NCBI RefSeq assembly: GCF_900637545.1
Contig: NZ_LR134376.1
Coordinates: 825,001-889,000, forward strand
Length of the DNA stretch: 64,000 nt
Origin: Aeromonas encheleia
Lineage (GTDB): Bacteria; Pseudomonadota; Gammaproteobacteria; Enterobacterales; Aeromonadaceae
Direction: 5' to 3'
Below, piece by piece: positions 10,085 through 19,568 of the stretch. Position 1 is the first letter of the stretch. Each line of letters opens with the position of its first letter. The notes under the pieces were generated by a model that saw only the letters and a program-made list of their open reading frames with translations, had not been told where the DNA came from and made no database searches. The position numbers and the translations under genes were made by a program.

Positions 10085-10789
10085 TCAATCATTATCCGGC
10101 TCCTGGGTCTGGGCCAGGCGCTTGGCCTCTTCGATCATCTCCTGTGCCCGCTTGCTCGGGCCAGACTCGGCGGGGGCAGGCGTGACCTGTTGATAGCCCG
10201 CCACCACCATCGGCTGACGACGGGCGTAGCGGCGGCTCTTGAGGGCTCGGATAAACCTGAGCATCCACTGATGCTGGGAGTCGAACACCTCGGGGCGCCC
10301 CAGCCAGTAGGCGATGAATTCCCCCAGATCCTCTTCGTTGTAGCTGGCGTCGATCACCCCGCACAGGCGGGCGAGGGCGGGCAGCTCCTCATCCGGTCGC
10401 CACTGCAGGTGCATCTGGAAGGGGCGCTCCGGCAGCGGGCTGCGCACCCGCTGGCTCAGTAACGGCAGCTGGAACGGGCTCTGATGGTAGTGCTCACTGT
10501 CGGGCTGGGCCTCGACCTGCAACAGTCCTGCCTCCATCAACTCGTCGAGCAGCTCGGTCAGCTGGCGGGCATTGACCTGAAAACAGAAGCCGCTGGGATC
10601 GGTGGGATCCACCACCGCCAGCGCCCGCCCCAGCTCGGGGTAGTTGAGCCTGGCCAGCTGATTTTCCAGCACCAATCTGCGCAGCTGCAGGGTGTAGAGG
10701 CTGCGGGCCGGGTGGGACAATCTGGGATGGGCGAGGGCGCTGTATTCGGCTGGAGTCATGGTGTTCTTCACGGGCTGGAGTGAGGGCAT
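10085..10789 (-). CDS. dnaT: DnaT-like primosomal protein
   Basis: The 234-residue product lies immediately upstream of dnaC, as DnaT does in E. coli, and carries a C-terminal segment (about residues 150-200, with YWxGRPExFDSQHQWMLRFI features) like the DnaT ssDNA-binding domain. DnaT helps PriA/PriB reload the replisome at stalled forks. The N-terminal region predicts a winged-helix-like part (ARLNYPELGRALAVVD). An ATG 10 codons further in (10759) is an alternative start; the ribosome-binding sites do not settle it. Confidence 0.8.
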   Translation of the reverse strand: MPSLQPVKNTMTPAEYSALAHPRLSHPARSLYTLQLRRLVLENQLARLNYPELGRALAVVDPTDPSGFCFQVNARQLTELLDELMEAGLLQVEAQPDSEHYHQSPFQLPLLSQRVRSPLPERPFQMHLQWRPDEELPALARLCGVIDASYNEEDLGEFIAYWLGRPEVFDSQHQWMLRFIRALKSRRYARRQPMVVAGYQQVTPAPAESGPSKRAQEMIEEAKRLAQTQEPDND

Positions 10790-11065
10790 TATCCCTCATG
10801 GCGGAGTCGCATACAATTCATGGCTGGCCTGCATGATGAGGCGGTGAGTCAATGGGGGGGGGCCCCACCGGCTTGCGCTTGCCTGCGAGGGCCGCCGCTG
10901 ATTGAGCCAGAAAATATTGGCGAAATAATTCGATAATTTCAAATGGTTGGAAAGCATCACCCCGGTTTCGGCTGACTGGCGGCGAGATCGGGCTGGCTAA
11001 ATTGACCGCGCTTGGACTAGGCTTAATACTCAAATAACCGTTTGACTAATAAGAGCTTTGTCAAG

Positions 11066-12037
11066 ATGTCAGAAGCCGGACTACGGATCTTGGTGGTAGA
11101 GGATGAGGCGGTTTTTCGCCATTCGCTGGTCACTTATCTCGAGCATGATGGGGCCTGTGTCTTTCAGGCCGAAGACGGGATCGAAGGCCTCTCCGCCGCC
11201 GCGTTATATCACCCCGATATCGTATTATGTGACCTGAACATGCCCAACATGGATGGGCATGAGGTGATCGCCTGCCTGACCGCCCGCTATCCGGACGTGC
11301 CCGTCATCGTCATCTCGGGCCAGGACAAGATGGAATCGGTCGAGCGTGCGCTGCGGGCGGGCGCCAGGGATTTCTTCATCAAGCCGGTGTCCGATTACAG
11401 CCAGATCCGGCGCAGCATCGATCAATGCCTGACGGGAAGCCTGCACCAGAGCCAGCAGCTGGAGCTGATGGATCACATCGATTTTTTCCGGGCTCACGAC
11501 AGGGCCTCCAGCCGGTTGCTGGCCTGGCTGACACCGCCGGGTTTGCAGGAGTGGGGCCCCTGGCAGGTGACCTTCGCCGGCATGGGCAACCTCTTCATTC
11601 CCGACACCTTCAAGCTGGATGACAAGTTGCTGGTGCTGGTGATGGAGCTGCCGCTGCTCGGGATGGATGCCGCCTTCTGCGGCGCCCTGGTGCGCTCCTT
11701 GATGAATGGGCCCTATCGCCAGTTCCAGCAGCAGGAGAGCCTGCTGCTGACCCAGCCGCACCGTCTGCTCGACTACCTGAATCTGCAATTGCTCGAATCG
11801 GGCCTGCGTCACTCCTTCGCCATGGCGGCGCTGCTGTTCGATCAGGAAGATGGGCTGGTATTTGCCAATGCGGGCCTCACCTCGCCCCACTGGCTGATGC
11901 GCTCGGGAGGATTGCCGCTCGGACTGATGCGCAGCACCCGCTATGCGCTGCACAGGCGCAGCTGGCACGAGCCGTTCGAGCTGCAGTTTCGCAGCGATAG
12001 CGGCAGCGCCTTGAAGATGCAGGTTCGCCATCACTGA
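11066..12037 (+). CDS. rssB: RssB-like response regulator
   Basis: The 323-residue protein has an N-terminal receiver domain (E12, D13, phosphoacceptor D56 in VLCDLNMPNMDG, Lys in FFIKPVS). A C-terminal domain of about 190 residues resembles the degenerate PP2C-like part of RssB, and the length compares with 337 in E. coli. RssB is the adaptor that delivers sigma-S to ClpXP. Synteny helps: in E. coli rssB adjoins galU, and galU is two genes away here. I start at the ATG 11066, with AAGAG before it. A related PP2C-type regulator remains possible. Confidence 0.75.
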   Translation: MSEAGLRILVVEDEAVFRHSLVTYLEHDGACVFQAEDGIEGLSAAALYHPDIVLCDLNMPNMDGHEVIACLTARYPDVPVIVISGQDKMESVERALRAGARDFFIKPVSDYSQIRRSIDQCLTGSLHQSQQLELMDHIDFFRAHDRASSRLLAWLTPPGLQEWGPWQVTFAGMGNLFIPDTFKLDDKLLVLVMELPLLGMDAAFCGALVRSLMNGPYRQFQQQESLLLTQPHRLLDYLNLQLLESGLRHSFAMAALLFDQEDGLVFANAGLTSPHWLMRSGGLPLGLMRSTRYALHRRSWHEPFELQFRSDSGSALKMQVRHH

Positions 12038-12051
12038 CCCAGGAAGACGAA

Positions 12052-12089
12052 AACAAGGAGGGCGCCCACTGGGCGCCCTCCTTGTTTTA
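12052..12089. terminator. Bidirectional terminator between rssB-like gene and POT transporter
   Basis: A 15-bp stem (ACAAGGAGGGCGCCC, loop ACT, and its complement) is flanked by TTTT on both strands, ending the two convergent genes. Confidence 0.92.
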
Positions 12090-12104
12090 TTCAGTCTGAA
12101 CCTA

Positions 12105-13502
12105 TTAGACGGTGGCAGACTGCAGTTTTTTGTCTTGCTCGTCGGACTCTTTGGCCGGACCCTCGGCACCGTGCATCCAGTAGACCAGGCGATTGGCCAT
12201 GGTCAACAGGATCAGCGCGCTGATCACGGCGGCGATGGCGATGCCACCGAAGATGGCGATGGCACCGGACTCACCGACGAAGGAGCCGACGAAGCCGGCG
12301 ATGTAGTTGGCCAGGGCGACGAAGCCGAACCAGGCACCCATCATCAGGGAGGCCAGACGCAGCGGCGCCAGCTTGGTCACCATGGAGAGGCCGATCGGAG
12401 AGAGGCAGAGCTCACCCAGGGTGTGGAACAGATAGGCACCGACCAGCCAGAACATGGAGGTCTTGACGGCCTGATCACCACCTTGCTCCAGCACGGCACC
12501 GATCATGAACAGGAAGCCCACGGCCAGGAACAGCAGACCCATGGCGAACTTCACCGGGGAGTTCGGCTCTTTGCTGCCGAGCTTGATCCAGATGGCCGCG
12601 ACGATCGGTGCGAGCGTGATGATGAAGAAGGGGTTCAGGGACTGGAACCAGGCGGTCGGCACTTCGAAGCTGCCGATCATGCGGTCGGTATATTCCTGCG
12701 CGTACAGGTTCATCAGGCCACCGGCCTGCTCGAAGCCAGCCCAGAAGATGATGGTGAACAGACCCAGCACCAGGATGACCTTGATGCGATCCACTTCCTG
12801 CTTGGTCAGCGGCGCTTTCTGCTCCTTGGAGCGTTGCTCGGCGGCGCGTTGGGCGGCCGGCACACGGCCGATGTCACCCAGGAAACGCTGAGCCATGGTG
12901 GCCTGGACTACCAGGGAGAGCAGCATGCCGATACCGGCGCTGACGAAGGCAGCCTGCCAGCCATAGGCAGTGGCGGCGGCGCCGCAGATCACACCGGCCA
13001 GCAGGGAACCCAGGTTGATGCCCATGTAGAAGATGGTGAAGGCACCGTCACGGCGATGGTCACCTGCCTGATAGAGGTCACCCACCATGGTGGAGATGTT
13101 CGGCTTGAACAGGCCGTTACCCAGGATCAGCAAGCCAAGGCCCGCATAGAAGACGGTGTTGACCATGTCGGGGAACATGGCGTGCGGCAGGGCCAGGGTG
13201 AACTGACCGGCGGCCATCAGCACGGCACCAAACAGGATAGCGCGACGCTGACCCAGGAAGGTATCTGCCAACCAGCCACCGATGATCGGGGTGATGTAAA
13301 CCAGACCGGTATAGATGCCATACAGCTTGAGGGCGTTGGCCTGGGTCCAGCCCATGCCGCCATTGGCCGTCATGTCAGTCAGATAGAGGACGAGCACGGC
13401 ACGCATGCCGTAATAGGAGAATCTCTCCCACAGTTCGGTACTAAAGAGCAAAAAAAGCCCTTTAGGGTGACCTAAAAAGGTCCCTTTGGACGGATTATTC
13501 AT
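12105..13502 (-). CDS. POT/PTR family proton-dependent oligopeptide transporter
   Basis: The 465-residue protein is a 12-14 helix inner-membrane peptide:proton symporter. It has the family proton-coupling motif ExxER (E23, E26, R27 in ELWERFSYYG), followed by GGWLADTFLGQRR and a second signature region (GINLGSLLAG). It imports di- and tripeptides, like DtpA/DtpB of E. coli. The ATG at 13502 is preferred, with AGGTGG before it; a GTG four codons upstream is possible. It sits as a single gene between galU and the rssB-like gene, interrupting the E. coli-like rssB-galU neighbourhood. Confidence 0.93.
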   Translation of the reverse strand: MNNPSKGTFLGHPKGLFLLFSTELWERFSYYGMRAVLVLYLTDMTANGGMGWTQANALKLYGIYTGLVYITPIIGGWLADTFLGQRRAILFGAVLMAAGQFTLALPHAMFPDMVNTVFYAGLGLLILGNGLFKPNISTMVGDLYQAGDHRRDGAFTIFYMGINLGSLLAGVICGAAATAYGWQAAFVSAGIGMLLSLVVQATMAQRFLGDIGRVPAAQRAAEQRSKEQKAPLTKQEVDRIKVILVLGLFTIIFWAGFEQAGGLMNLYAQEYTDRMIGSFEVPTAWFQSLNPFFIITLAPIVAAIWIKLGSKEPNSPVKFAMGLLFLAVGFLFMIGAVLEQGGDQAVKTSMFWLVGAYLFHTLGELCLSPIGLSMVTKLAPLRLASLMMGAWFGFVALANYIAGFVGSFVGESGAIAIFGGIAIAAVISALILLTMANRLVYWMHGAEGPAKESDEQDKKLQSATV

Positions 13503-13655
13503 TGGAACTTCCACCTGTGTCTTATATTTTTTTAGGAATTTTATGCAAGGGCTAGGAACAAGCCTTATTCCTTATAAAACAAGCGTGATTGAATTACAAT
13601 GAGAGGTTTTAGGGATAATTTATCTATCAATGGTTGAATATTTGTTTTTAAAATG

Positions 13656-13680
13656 AAAAATGGGCATCAAATGATGCCCA
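13656..13680 (-). terminator. Terminator of galU
   Basis: A perfect stem TGGGCATCA / TGATGCCCA (13661-13680) is followed on the minus strand by five T. It lies about 37 nt beyond the galU stop. Confidence 0.88.
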
Positions 13681-13716
13681 GTTCTTTATTCTATCAATGT
13701 CGTAAATATTCAGGTA

Positions 13717-14628
13717 TTACAACTGTTTGACGAACTGCTTCAGCCAGGCAGTAAATTCACCATTCAGTTCCGAGTGGCGCACTGCATATTCCACGTTGGC
13801 TTTCATATAACCCATCTTGCTGCCGCAGTCGTGGCTGCGACCCTTCATGAAGTAGGCGTTGACCTGCTCGTGTTCCATCAGCATGGCGATGGCGTCGGTC
13901 AGCTGGATCTCGTCGCCGGCACCGGCGGGGGTCTTCTCCAGCAAGGGCCAGATGTTGGCGGAGAGCACATAGCGGCCGACCACGGCGAGGTTGGAGGGCG
14001 CCTCATCGCGCGGCGGCTTCTCGACGATGGCCTGCATCGGCAGTGACATGCCGGCACTCAGTGCCTCGCCCTTGATGTCGGCGATGCCATACTTGTCCAC
14101 TTCGCTCTCGGGCACGGCCTCTACCATGATCTGGCTGATTTGTCCTTCTCCGAACAACTGCACCATCTCCGCCAGGTTGTCCTGCTTGAGATCGCTGGCG
14201 ACCTCGTCGATCAACACATCCGGCAGCAGCACGGCAAACGGCTGATCGCCGATCAGCGGACGGGCGCAGAGCACGGCATGGCCCAGCCCTTTGGCTTCAC
14301 CCTGACGCACGTGCATGATGGTGACGTCCTTGGGACAGATGTGCTGTACCTCCTCCAGCAGTTGCCGCTTGACCCGTTTCTCCAGGGTCGCTTCCAGCTC
14401 GAAGCTCTTGTCGAAATGGTTCTCGATGGAGTTCTTGCTGGAGTGAGTCACCAGGATGATCTCCTTGATGCCGGCGGCGATGGCCTCGCGCACCACATAC
14501 TGGATCAGCGGCTTGTCGACCACCGGCAGCATCTCTTTAGGGATGGCCTTGGTGGCCGGCAGCATGCGGGTGCCCAGACCGGCGACGGGGAGAACGGCCT
14601 TGCGTACAACGAGCGGTGTCTTTTTCAT
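13717..14628 (-). CDS. galU: UTP-glucose-1-phosphate uridylyltransferase GalU
   Basis: GalU makes UDP-glucose from UTP and glucose-1-phosphate for LPS, capsule and galactose metabolism. The 303-residue product has the nucleotidyltransferase signature [17 protein letters not shown] near the N-terminus and [20 protein letters not shown] in the middle, and matches E. coli GalU (302) in length. The start at 14628 ([10 protein letters not shown]) gives the family N-terminus; a longer in-frame start would add 20 unrelated residues. It lies downstream of the ComEA-like gene but has a terminator between, so it is probably transcribed separately. Confidence 0.97.
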   Translation of the reverse strand: MKKTPLVVRKAVLPVAGLGTRMLPATKAIPKEMLPVVDKPLIQYVVREAIAAGIKEIILVTHSSKNSIENHFDKSFELEATLEKRVKRQLLEEVQHICPKDVTIMHVRQGEAKGLGHAVLCARPLIGDQPFAVLLPDVLIDEVASDLKQDNLAEMVQLFGEGQISQIMVEAVPESEVDKYGIADIKGEALSAGMSLPMQAIVEKPPRDEAPSNLAVVGRYVLSANIWPLLEKTPAGAGDEIQLTDAIAMLMEHEQVNAYFMKGRSHDCGSKMGYMKANVEYAVRHSELNGEFTAWLKQFVKQL

Positions 14629-14671
14629 GGAATGAGTCCAAAGGTACAAAGTGAGCTCATGATACCCGAAG

Positions 14672-14698
14672 AAAAATAGGGCAGCCACCGGCTGCCCT
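14672..14698 (-). terminator. Terminator of the ComEA-like gene
   Basis: Stem AGGGCAGCC / GGCTGCCCT with loop ACC, followed on the minus strand by five T. It lies 25 nt after the ComEA-like stop and partly within the galU leader. Confidence 0.88.
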
Positions 14699-14722
14699 CA
14701 TAACGAAACGGCTCTTGATCGG

Positions 14723-15043
14723 TTACTTGACGATAATCATGTCCCGATTCGCATCCAGGGTGGCTGGCCCTATGCCGCTTACCTCCGCCAGCTGATCCAC
14801 CGAGGTGAACTTGCCCTGCTTCTCGCGATAGTCGACGATGGCCTGGGCCTTCTTCTCGCCGATCCCTTTCAGCTCCGCGAGTTCAGCTGCGCTGGCGGTG
14901 TTGAGGTTGATCTTGCCAACCTCCTTGGCGCTGGTGACGGTCGTGGCGGGCTTGGCCGCCGGCTTGTCGGCGGCGAGCACAGGCTGGCTCAGCAGGGGCA
15001 GTCCGCTCAGCAACAGGGCGGCGATCAGGGTCTTTCTGTTCAT
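14723..15043 (-). CDS. ComEA-like helix-hairpin-helix protein (YbaV type)
   Basis: The 106-residue protein has a signal peptide (to about residue 24, VLA|AD), an Ala/Lys-rich linker, and a C-terminal tandem helix-hairpin-helix ([18 protein letters not shown] and [10 protein letters not shown]). ComEA proteins bind double-stranded DNA in the periplasm and help DNA uptake; short gammaproteobacterial versions (YbaV) are less well characterised. It is a single gene upstream of galU. Whether this strain takes up DNA is not shown here. Confidence 0.88.
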   Translation of the reverse strand: MNRKTLIAALLLSGLPLLSQPVLAADKPAAKPATTVTSAKEVGKINLNTASAAELAELKGIGEKKAQAIVDYREKQGKFTSVDQLAEVSGIGPATLDANRDMIIVK

Positions 15044-15208
15044 GGTTTCACATCCTTGTATGGTGCCGTATGGCTATAGAAAACTAGTCGAGCTGCGCCA
15101 TTTTTTGTCTGTCATTTTTTACACTTTATAAGTCAGTGCAAACGGCTATAAGCCAGATAGAGCTGAAATAGGTACACTGGCTAACCATTTGAGCGAGATA
15201 TCTTTTCT

Positions 15209-15979
15209 ATGTTCTTACCCGTCATTTCCGAGCTGGAGCCCATCGCCCGCGCTGCCGGTGAGGCCATCATGGCCATCTACCATCAGCCCTTTGCGGTGGA
15301 GTACAAGGCCGACGAGAGCCCGCTCACCGCCGCCGACAAGGGGGCCCATGAGGTGATAGTGCAGGCGCTGGCCAGATTGACGCCGACTATCCCGGTGTTG
15401 TCCGAGGAGTCGGACGCCGAGACGATGCAGGCCCGGCTCGGCTGGTCCCGCTACTGGCTGGTGGATCCGCTGGATGGCACCAAGGAGTTTGTCTCCCGCA
15501 ACGGTGAGTTCACGGTGAACATCGCGCTGATCGAGGATGGCAGGCCGGTCTGGGGCCTAGTCTATGCCCCCGTGCCCGACCGGCTCTGGTACGGCGGAAG
15601 GGGCCTGGGCGCCTGGCGCATCGACGGGGGGAGGACTGTGGCGATCAAGACCTGCCCCCATGCGGATGGACAAGCCTGGCGGGTGGTGGGCAGCCGCAAC
15701 CACCTGTCCCAGGCGACCCTGGATTATCTGGCCCGCTTTGGTGACATAGCGCGAGGCGAGATAGAGCTGGTCTCCATGGGCAGTTCGCTCAAGTTCTGCA
15801 TCATCGCCGAGGGGGACGCCGAGCTCTATCCGCGCCTCGCCCCCACCTGTGAATGGGATACCGGGGCGGCGCAGGCGGTGCTGGAGGGGGCGGGGGGCTC
15901 GGTGACCCGCCTCGATGGCTCAGTGCTCGAGTACAACAAGCCGGATATCCTCAATCCCTGGTTTGTGGCGCGGGCCTGA
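15209..15979 (+). CDS. cysQ: 3'(2'),5'-bisphosphate nucleotidase CysQ
   Basis: CysQ removes the 3'-phosphate from PAP and PAPS by-products of sulfate assimilation. The 256-residue protein shows the Li+-sensitive, Mg2+-dependent phosphatase motifs: the acidic pair in LSEESDAE (residues 66-67), DPLDGT (86-91) and WDTGAAQAVL near residue 217. Length is close to E. coli CysQ (246). It diverges from the ComEA-like gene and is followed by a bidirectional terminator. Confidence 0.95.
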   Translation: MFLPVISELEPIARAAGEAIMAIYHQPFAVEYKADESPLTAADKGAHEVIVQALARLTPTIPVLSEESDAETMQARLGWSRYWLVDPLDGTKEFVSRNGEFTVNIALIEDGRPVWGLVYAPVPDRLWYGGRGLGAWRIDGGRTVAIKTCPHADGQAWRVVGSRNHLSQATLDYLARFGDIARGEIELVSMGSSLKFCIIAEGDAELYPRLAPTCEWDTGAAQAVLEGAGGSVTRLDGSVLEYNKPDILNPWFVARA

Positions 15980-16007
15980 GCATTTCACCAACGAGGGGCT
16001 GCAGAGG

Positions 16008-16040
16008 TAAAAAGGCCGGACATTGTCCGGCCTTTTGCAT
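16008..16040. terminator. Bidirectional terminator between cysQ and yciI
   Basis: A 12-bp stem (AAAAGGCCGGAC, loop ATT, GTCCGGCCTTTT) provides T runs in both directions, between convergent genes. Confidence 0.9.
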
Positions 16041-16070
16041 TTTCTATCGCGGGTGCGAGTGGGTCTGAAC

Positions 16071-16367
16071 TCAGAACACCTTTTTGTAGGGCTTGATGGT
16101 GACCCTGGCGCAGACGCCTGCCGCCACATAGGGATCGGCATCGGCCCAGGCCTTGGCCTCGGTCAGGCTGGTGAATTCGGCGATCACAGTGCTGCCGGTG
16201 AAGCCCGCATCGGCCGGATCCTCGGCGTCGATGGCCGGGTTGGGGCCGGCGGTCAGCAGGCGCCCCTCATCCTGCAGCGCCTGCAGACGGGCCAGGTGAG
16301 CGGGACGGGCCAATTTACGCTGGGGCAGGCTGCCCGCGGCGTCTTCGGAGTAGATCAGATACCACAT
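16071..16367 (-). CDS. yciI: YciI family protein
   Basis: The 98-residue product is a small dimeric alpha/beta-barrel protein of the YciI family (MWYLIYSED start, [11 protein letters not shown], later [23 protein letters not shown]). The family resembles muconolactone isomerase and has a conserved His-Asp pair, but no physiological reaction is established for YciI itself. It follows yciB by 24 nt; E. coli also has yciB and yciI in one neighbourhood. Confidence 0.92.
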   Translation of the reverse strand: MWYLIYSEDAAGSLPQRKLARPAHLARLQALQDEGRLLTAGPNPAIDAEDPADAGFTGSTVIAEFTSLTEAKAWADADPYVAAGVCARVTIKPYKKVF

Positions 16368-16391
16368 GAGAGAATCCTTTTCTGGTTGCGG

Positions 16392-16943
16392 TTATTTTTT
16401 CTGTTCTGCTTTCTGCTCGGCCGGCATGTGGCGATAGAGATAGACGCCGCTCAGCAGGGTGAACACCAGCGTCATGCCCAGCAGGCCAAACACCTTGAAG
16501 TTGACCCACATCTCTTGCGACAGGTTGAAGGCCACATAGAGGTTGAGCAAGCCGCAGGCGGCGAAGAAGCCGACCCAGCCGAGATTGACGTTGTCCCAGA
16601 CGCGGTCGGGGGCCTGCAGCTCCTTGGCCAGCATCTGCTTGATGAGGTTCTTGCCAAAGCCGTAGCGGCTGATGAGCAGCGCGAGGGCAAACAGCACGTT
16701 GATGACGGTCACCTTCCACTTGATGAAGGTATCGTCATGGAAGAAGACGGTGAGGCCGCCGAAGAAGCCGACCAGCAGGAAGGTAAACAGCTGCATCTTC
16801 TCGACCTTGCGATAGCGCACCCAGCTGTAGAGCAGCTGCAGGCCGGTGACGGCGACCAGGGCGCCGGTGGCGGTATAGATGTCGTAGAACTTGTAGACGG
16901 CAAAGAACACGATCAGGGGAATAAATTCAATAAACTGCTTCAT
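16392..16943 (-). CDS. yciB: Inner-membrane septation protein A (YciB/IspZ)
   Basis: The 183-residue protein has about five transmembrane helices and the family N-terminus [18 protein letters not shown], with [10 protein letters not shown] in the middle. YciB is needed for normal septation in Shigella and interacts with envelope-elongation proteins in E. coli. The length matches the family (about 180). It heads the yciB-yciI pair. Confidence 0.95.
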   Translation of the reverse strand: MKQFIEFIPLIVFFAVYKFYDIYTATGALVAVTGLQLLYSWVRYRKVEKMQLFTFLLVGFFGGLTVFFHDDTFIKWKVTVINVLFALALLISRYGFGKNLIKQMLAKELQAPDRVWDNVNLGWVGFFAACGLLNLYVAFNLSQEMWVNFKVFGLLGMTLVFTLLSGVYLYRHMPAEQKAEQKK

Positions 16944-17106
16944 GCTGGGCTCATTAACCTCAAAATTTCACTCAGTGTACCTGCCTGTTAGGCAACGGCA
17001 AATGAATAAGACCATCCGGATTGCCGTCGGTTCCACTCTATCTTTATGCCAGCTCCAGACCCGCCACCGGCGGTTGTCAGGGCCGCGCCGGGCGTCTGCG
17101 ATTTAG

Positions 17107-18621
17107 TCAGGCGGTCGTGTCAAACAGCTGGTTTGCAACGGCCTGACCCAGCCGCCGCTGATCCGCCAGCAGCTCGCGAATGTGCCGCTCCTCGATCAAG
17201 GGGTTGAGCAGCACGGCGCGCAGCAGGGTGAGCGGCTGGCTGCCATAGCGCCCCACCGCCCGCTGGGTGCGGGAGACGAAGCTGTGGCCCTCGGCCCGCT
17301 GCGCCTTCTGCAGCGCCACGTTGAAGGCGTTGATCTGCTCGTTGGCCGCCTCATCCAGCGGCTTGCCTTGCAGGTGGGGGGGAATGCAGCGATAGGAGAG
17401 CAGGTTCATCACCGGCGCCGACATCAGCTCGAAGGCCGGATCGGCCTCGATCAGAGCGGCCATCAGCCGTGCCCGGTCGTAGTTGGCCTCGATGAGCGCG
17501 GCATAACCCTGTTGGCCCAGCAGCTGGAAGGCGGCGTCCAGATAGAGTGCATTGGCGGGGCGGGTGCCCTCCAGGGTGAAGCGGCCCTGATCGAAGGAGC
17601 TGGCGCGGATGGCGTAGGGAGCCTCCCGCTTGACCGTCATCATCAGATCCGGCTGGCGGCAGAGCAACATGCCGGTACCGAGCGGCACCAGCAGCTGCTT
17701 GTGGCCGTCCAGGGTCACGGTGTCGGCCCGCTCTATCCCCGCCAGCAATTCCTGGTAGCGGGAGGAGTAGAGGGTCGGGCCGCCCCAGGCGGCATCCACA
17801 TGCAGGTGAATCCGCTCGCGGGCCGCGATGGCCGCGAGCTCGGGCAGGGGGTCGATGGAGCCAAAATCCGTGCTGCCGGCCACGCCGACCAGGGCCAGCA
17901 CCTTGAGCTTCTGTGCCTTGCACCGGGCCAGCGCGGTCTCGAGGGCCGCGATGCTGAGCCGGTTGTCGGCGTCGGTATCGAGCCGCCAGACGTTGCCGGC
18001 GCCCAGCCCCAGCAGATCCATGCCCTTGTCGAAGGAGTAGTGCATCAGCCGCGAGCCCAGGATCACGGCGCCGCGGTAGCCCTGCTCATAGAGGGCGAAC
18101 AGGTTGTCGCCACAGGCCCGGTTGCGGGCCAGCCAGAGGGCGGTGACGTTGGCGATGGTGCCGCCGCTGGTCATGACGCCGAGGGCCGCATCCTTGGCGT
18201 GCATCTGCGCCTCGTAGAAGTCATCCCCCCCGCGATAGATGAGGCGGTGCAGCTTGGCCAGCACCTCCCGCTCCAGGAAGCTGAGCAGGCGGGAGGACTC
18301 CATCTTCATCGGATTCTGGTTGAGCATCACCAGCAAGCGGGAGAGCTCGGCGGTGAAGGCCGGTAACGGCGCCGTCATGTGCCCCATGTAGCGTGGGGAG
18401 GTGAGATGAGAAGCGCCGGGCACCAGGGTGGCCAGCCGCGCCAGATAGGCTTGGGTGCTCATGCCCACGGCGGGCATGCGGGACTGATCGAGCTGATGAA
18501 CGAAGTGATCGCGCTGGTAGGGAGCCTGACTGTCATCCGAGTGATGGAAGGTCTCCAGCAGGGCCGTCATGGCCTGGCCGAAGGCAGGATCCGGTTGTGT
18601 AAAGAATTCAGTCAGCTTCAT
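17107..18621 (-). CDS. panP: PLP-dependent group II decarboxylase, PanP type
   Basis: The 504-residue protein belongs to the glutamate/aromatic amino-acid decarboxylase family. The PLP lysine is K308 in DGHKQLL, preceded by the cofactor aspartate in LHVDAAWGG and the substrate-region segment TSGGTIANVTAL. It most resembles the putative aspartate 1-decarboxylase (PanP) of Vibrio and Shewanella, which supplies beta-alanine for pantothenate in place of PanD. The start at 18621 has GGAG 7 nt upstream; a longer frame would add 21 unrelated residues. It is a single gene, and the substrate rests on family resemblance only. Confidence 0.75.
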   Translation of the reverse strand: MKLTEFFTQPDPAFGQAMTALLETFHHSDDSQAPYQRDHFVHQLDQSRMPAVGMSTQAYLARLATLVPGASHLTSPRYMGHMTAPLPAFTAELSRLLVMLNQNPMKMESSRLLSFLEREVLAKLHRLIYRGGDDFYEAQMHAKDAALGVMTSGGTIANVTALWLARNRACGDNLFALYEQGYRGAVILGSRLMHYSFDKGMDLLGLGAGNVWRLDTDADNRLSIAALETALARCKAQKLKVLALVGVAGSTDFGSIDPLPELAAIAARERIHLHVDAAWGGPTLYSSRYQELLAGIERADTVTLDGHKQLLVPLGTGMLLCRQPDLMMTVKREAPYAIRASSFDQGRFTLEGTRPANALYLDAAFQLLGQQGYAALIEANYDRARLMAALIEADPAFELMSAPVMNLLSYRCIPPHLQGKPLDEAANEQINAFNVALQKAQRAEGHSFVSRTQRAVGRYGSQPLTLLRAVLLNPLIEERHIRELLADQRRLGQAVANQLFDTTA

Positions 18622-18821
18622 CAGGTTCTCCAGACCAGGGTGCCGGGCAGACGCGGCCAGGCTTGTGCGTCGGCCGCAGAGCATACACCAAAGGAACAGG
18701 GGGGGCAGCCCTCTCCTGGCGACGGCGAGTCCCTGGCAGGCAGCGCCTTTATTTTTGAGCTAACACTTGTAGCCTGAAATCAGGGCCGCTAGAGTGAGCC
18801 GAGTCTGGACAGGAGTATCTG

Positions 18822-19454
18822 ATGAGTGATGTGACGGGTTATTCCCCACGGGAGGAGTGGGCCAACCGCCTCAGCCACGGGCTGGGGCTGCTGCTGGGGA
18901 TCCTCGGTCTGATCCTGCTGCTGCACAAGGGCTGGGATCAGGGCCCCCAGGCGCTGCTGAGCTACGGCCTCTATGGCGCCAGCCTGGTCCTGCTCTACCT
19001 CGCCTCGACGCTATATCACAGCATGGGTTCGGGGGCGGCGAGACGCTGGTGCAAGGTGTTCGATCACTGCGCCATCTACCTGCTGATCGCCGGTACCTAT
19101 ACCCCCTTCCTGCTGGTGGCGCTCGATACCCCGCTGGCACAGGGGCTGATGGTGGTGATCTGGGCACTGGCCCTGGCCGGGGTGGTGTTCAAGCTGCTCT
19201 TCATCAACCGCTTCAAGCGCCTGTCCCTGTTCACCTACCTGATGCTGGGCTGGCTGTCGCTGGTGGTCATCTATCAGCTCTACCTCCACCTGGCGGGAGA
19301 GGGGCTGTTGCTGCTGGGGATAGGCGGGCTTATCTACAGCCTGGGTGTCATCTTCTACGTGGCGAAGCGGATCCCCTATAACCATGCCATCTGGCACCTG
19401 TTCGTGCTGGGGGGCAGCCTCTGTCACTTCGCGGCCATCTATGGCTACGTCTAA
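18822..19454 (+). CDS. Hemolysin III-like membrane protein (PAQR/YqfA family)
   Basis: The 210-residue protein has seven predicted transmembrane helices and the PAQR-family metal-binding pattern: STLYHS early, [16 protein letters not shown] in the middle and a His pair near the end ([17 protein letters not shown]). The family includes Bacillus hemolysin III and E. coli YqfA. Haemolytic activity is not generally established for the enteric members, so the name should not be read as a virulence function. It is a single gene. Confidence 0.9.
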   Translation: MSDVTGYSPREEWANRLSHGLGLLLGILGLILLLHKGWDQGPQALLSYGLYGASLVLLYLASTLYHSMGSGAARRWCKVFDHCAIYLLIAGTYTPFLLVALDTPLAQGLMVVIWALALAGVVFKLLFINRFKRLSLFTYLMLGWLSLVVIYQLYLHLAGEGLLLLGIGGLIYSLGVIFYVAKRIPYNHAIWHLFVLGGSLCHFAAIYGYV

Positions 19455-19568
19455 CCCTTAGTTGGTATTTCTTGGCGTACGAAAGCCTCAATTCGTGCGG
19501 CATCACACAGTTGGCCCCCGCATTTGCTGACAAGCTAGGGACAGTTCGGCTTGCAAAGGATGCACACA

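Noticed and set aside
10818..11033. 71-codon minus-strand frame between dnaT and the rssB-like gene
   Set aside because: No ribosome-binding site, no recognisable product, and it covers the expected promoter region.
12135..13475. 446-codon plus-strand frame opposite the POT transporter
   Set aside because: Its composition (Gly, His, Gln, Asp rich) is typical of an antisense shadow; the minus-strand protein has all POT motifs.
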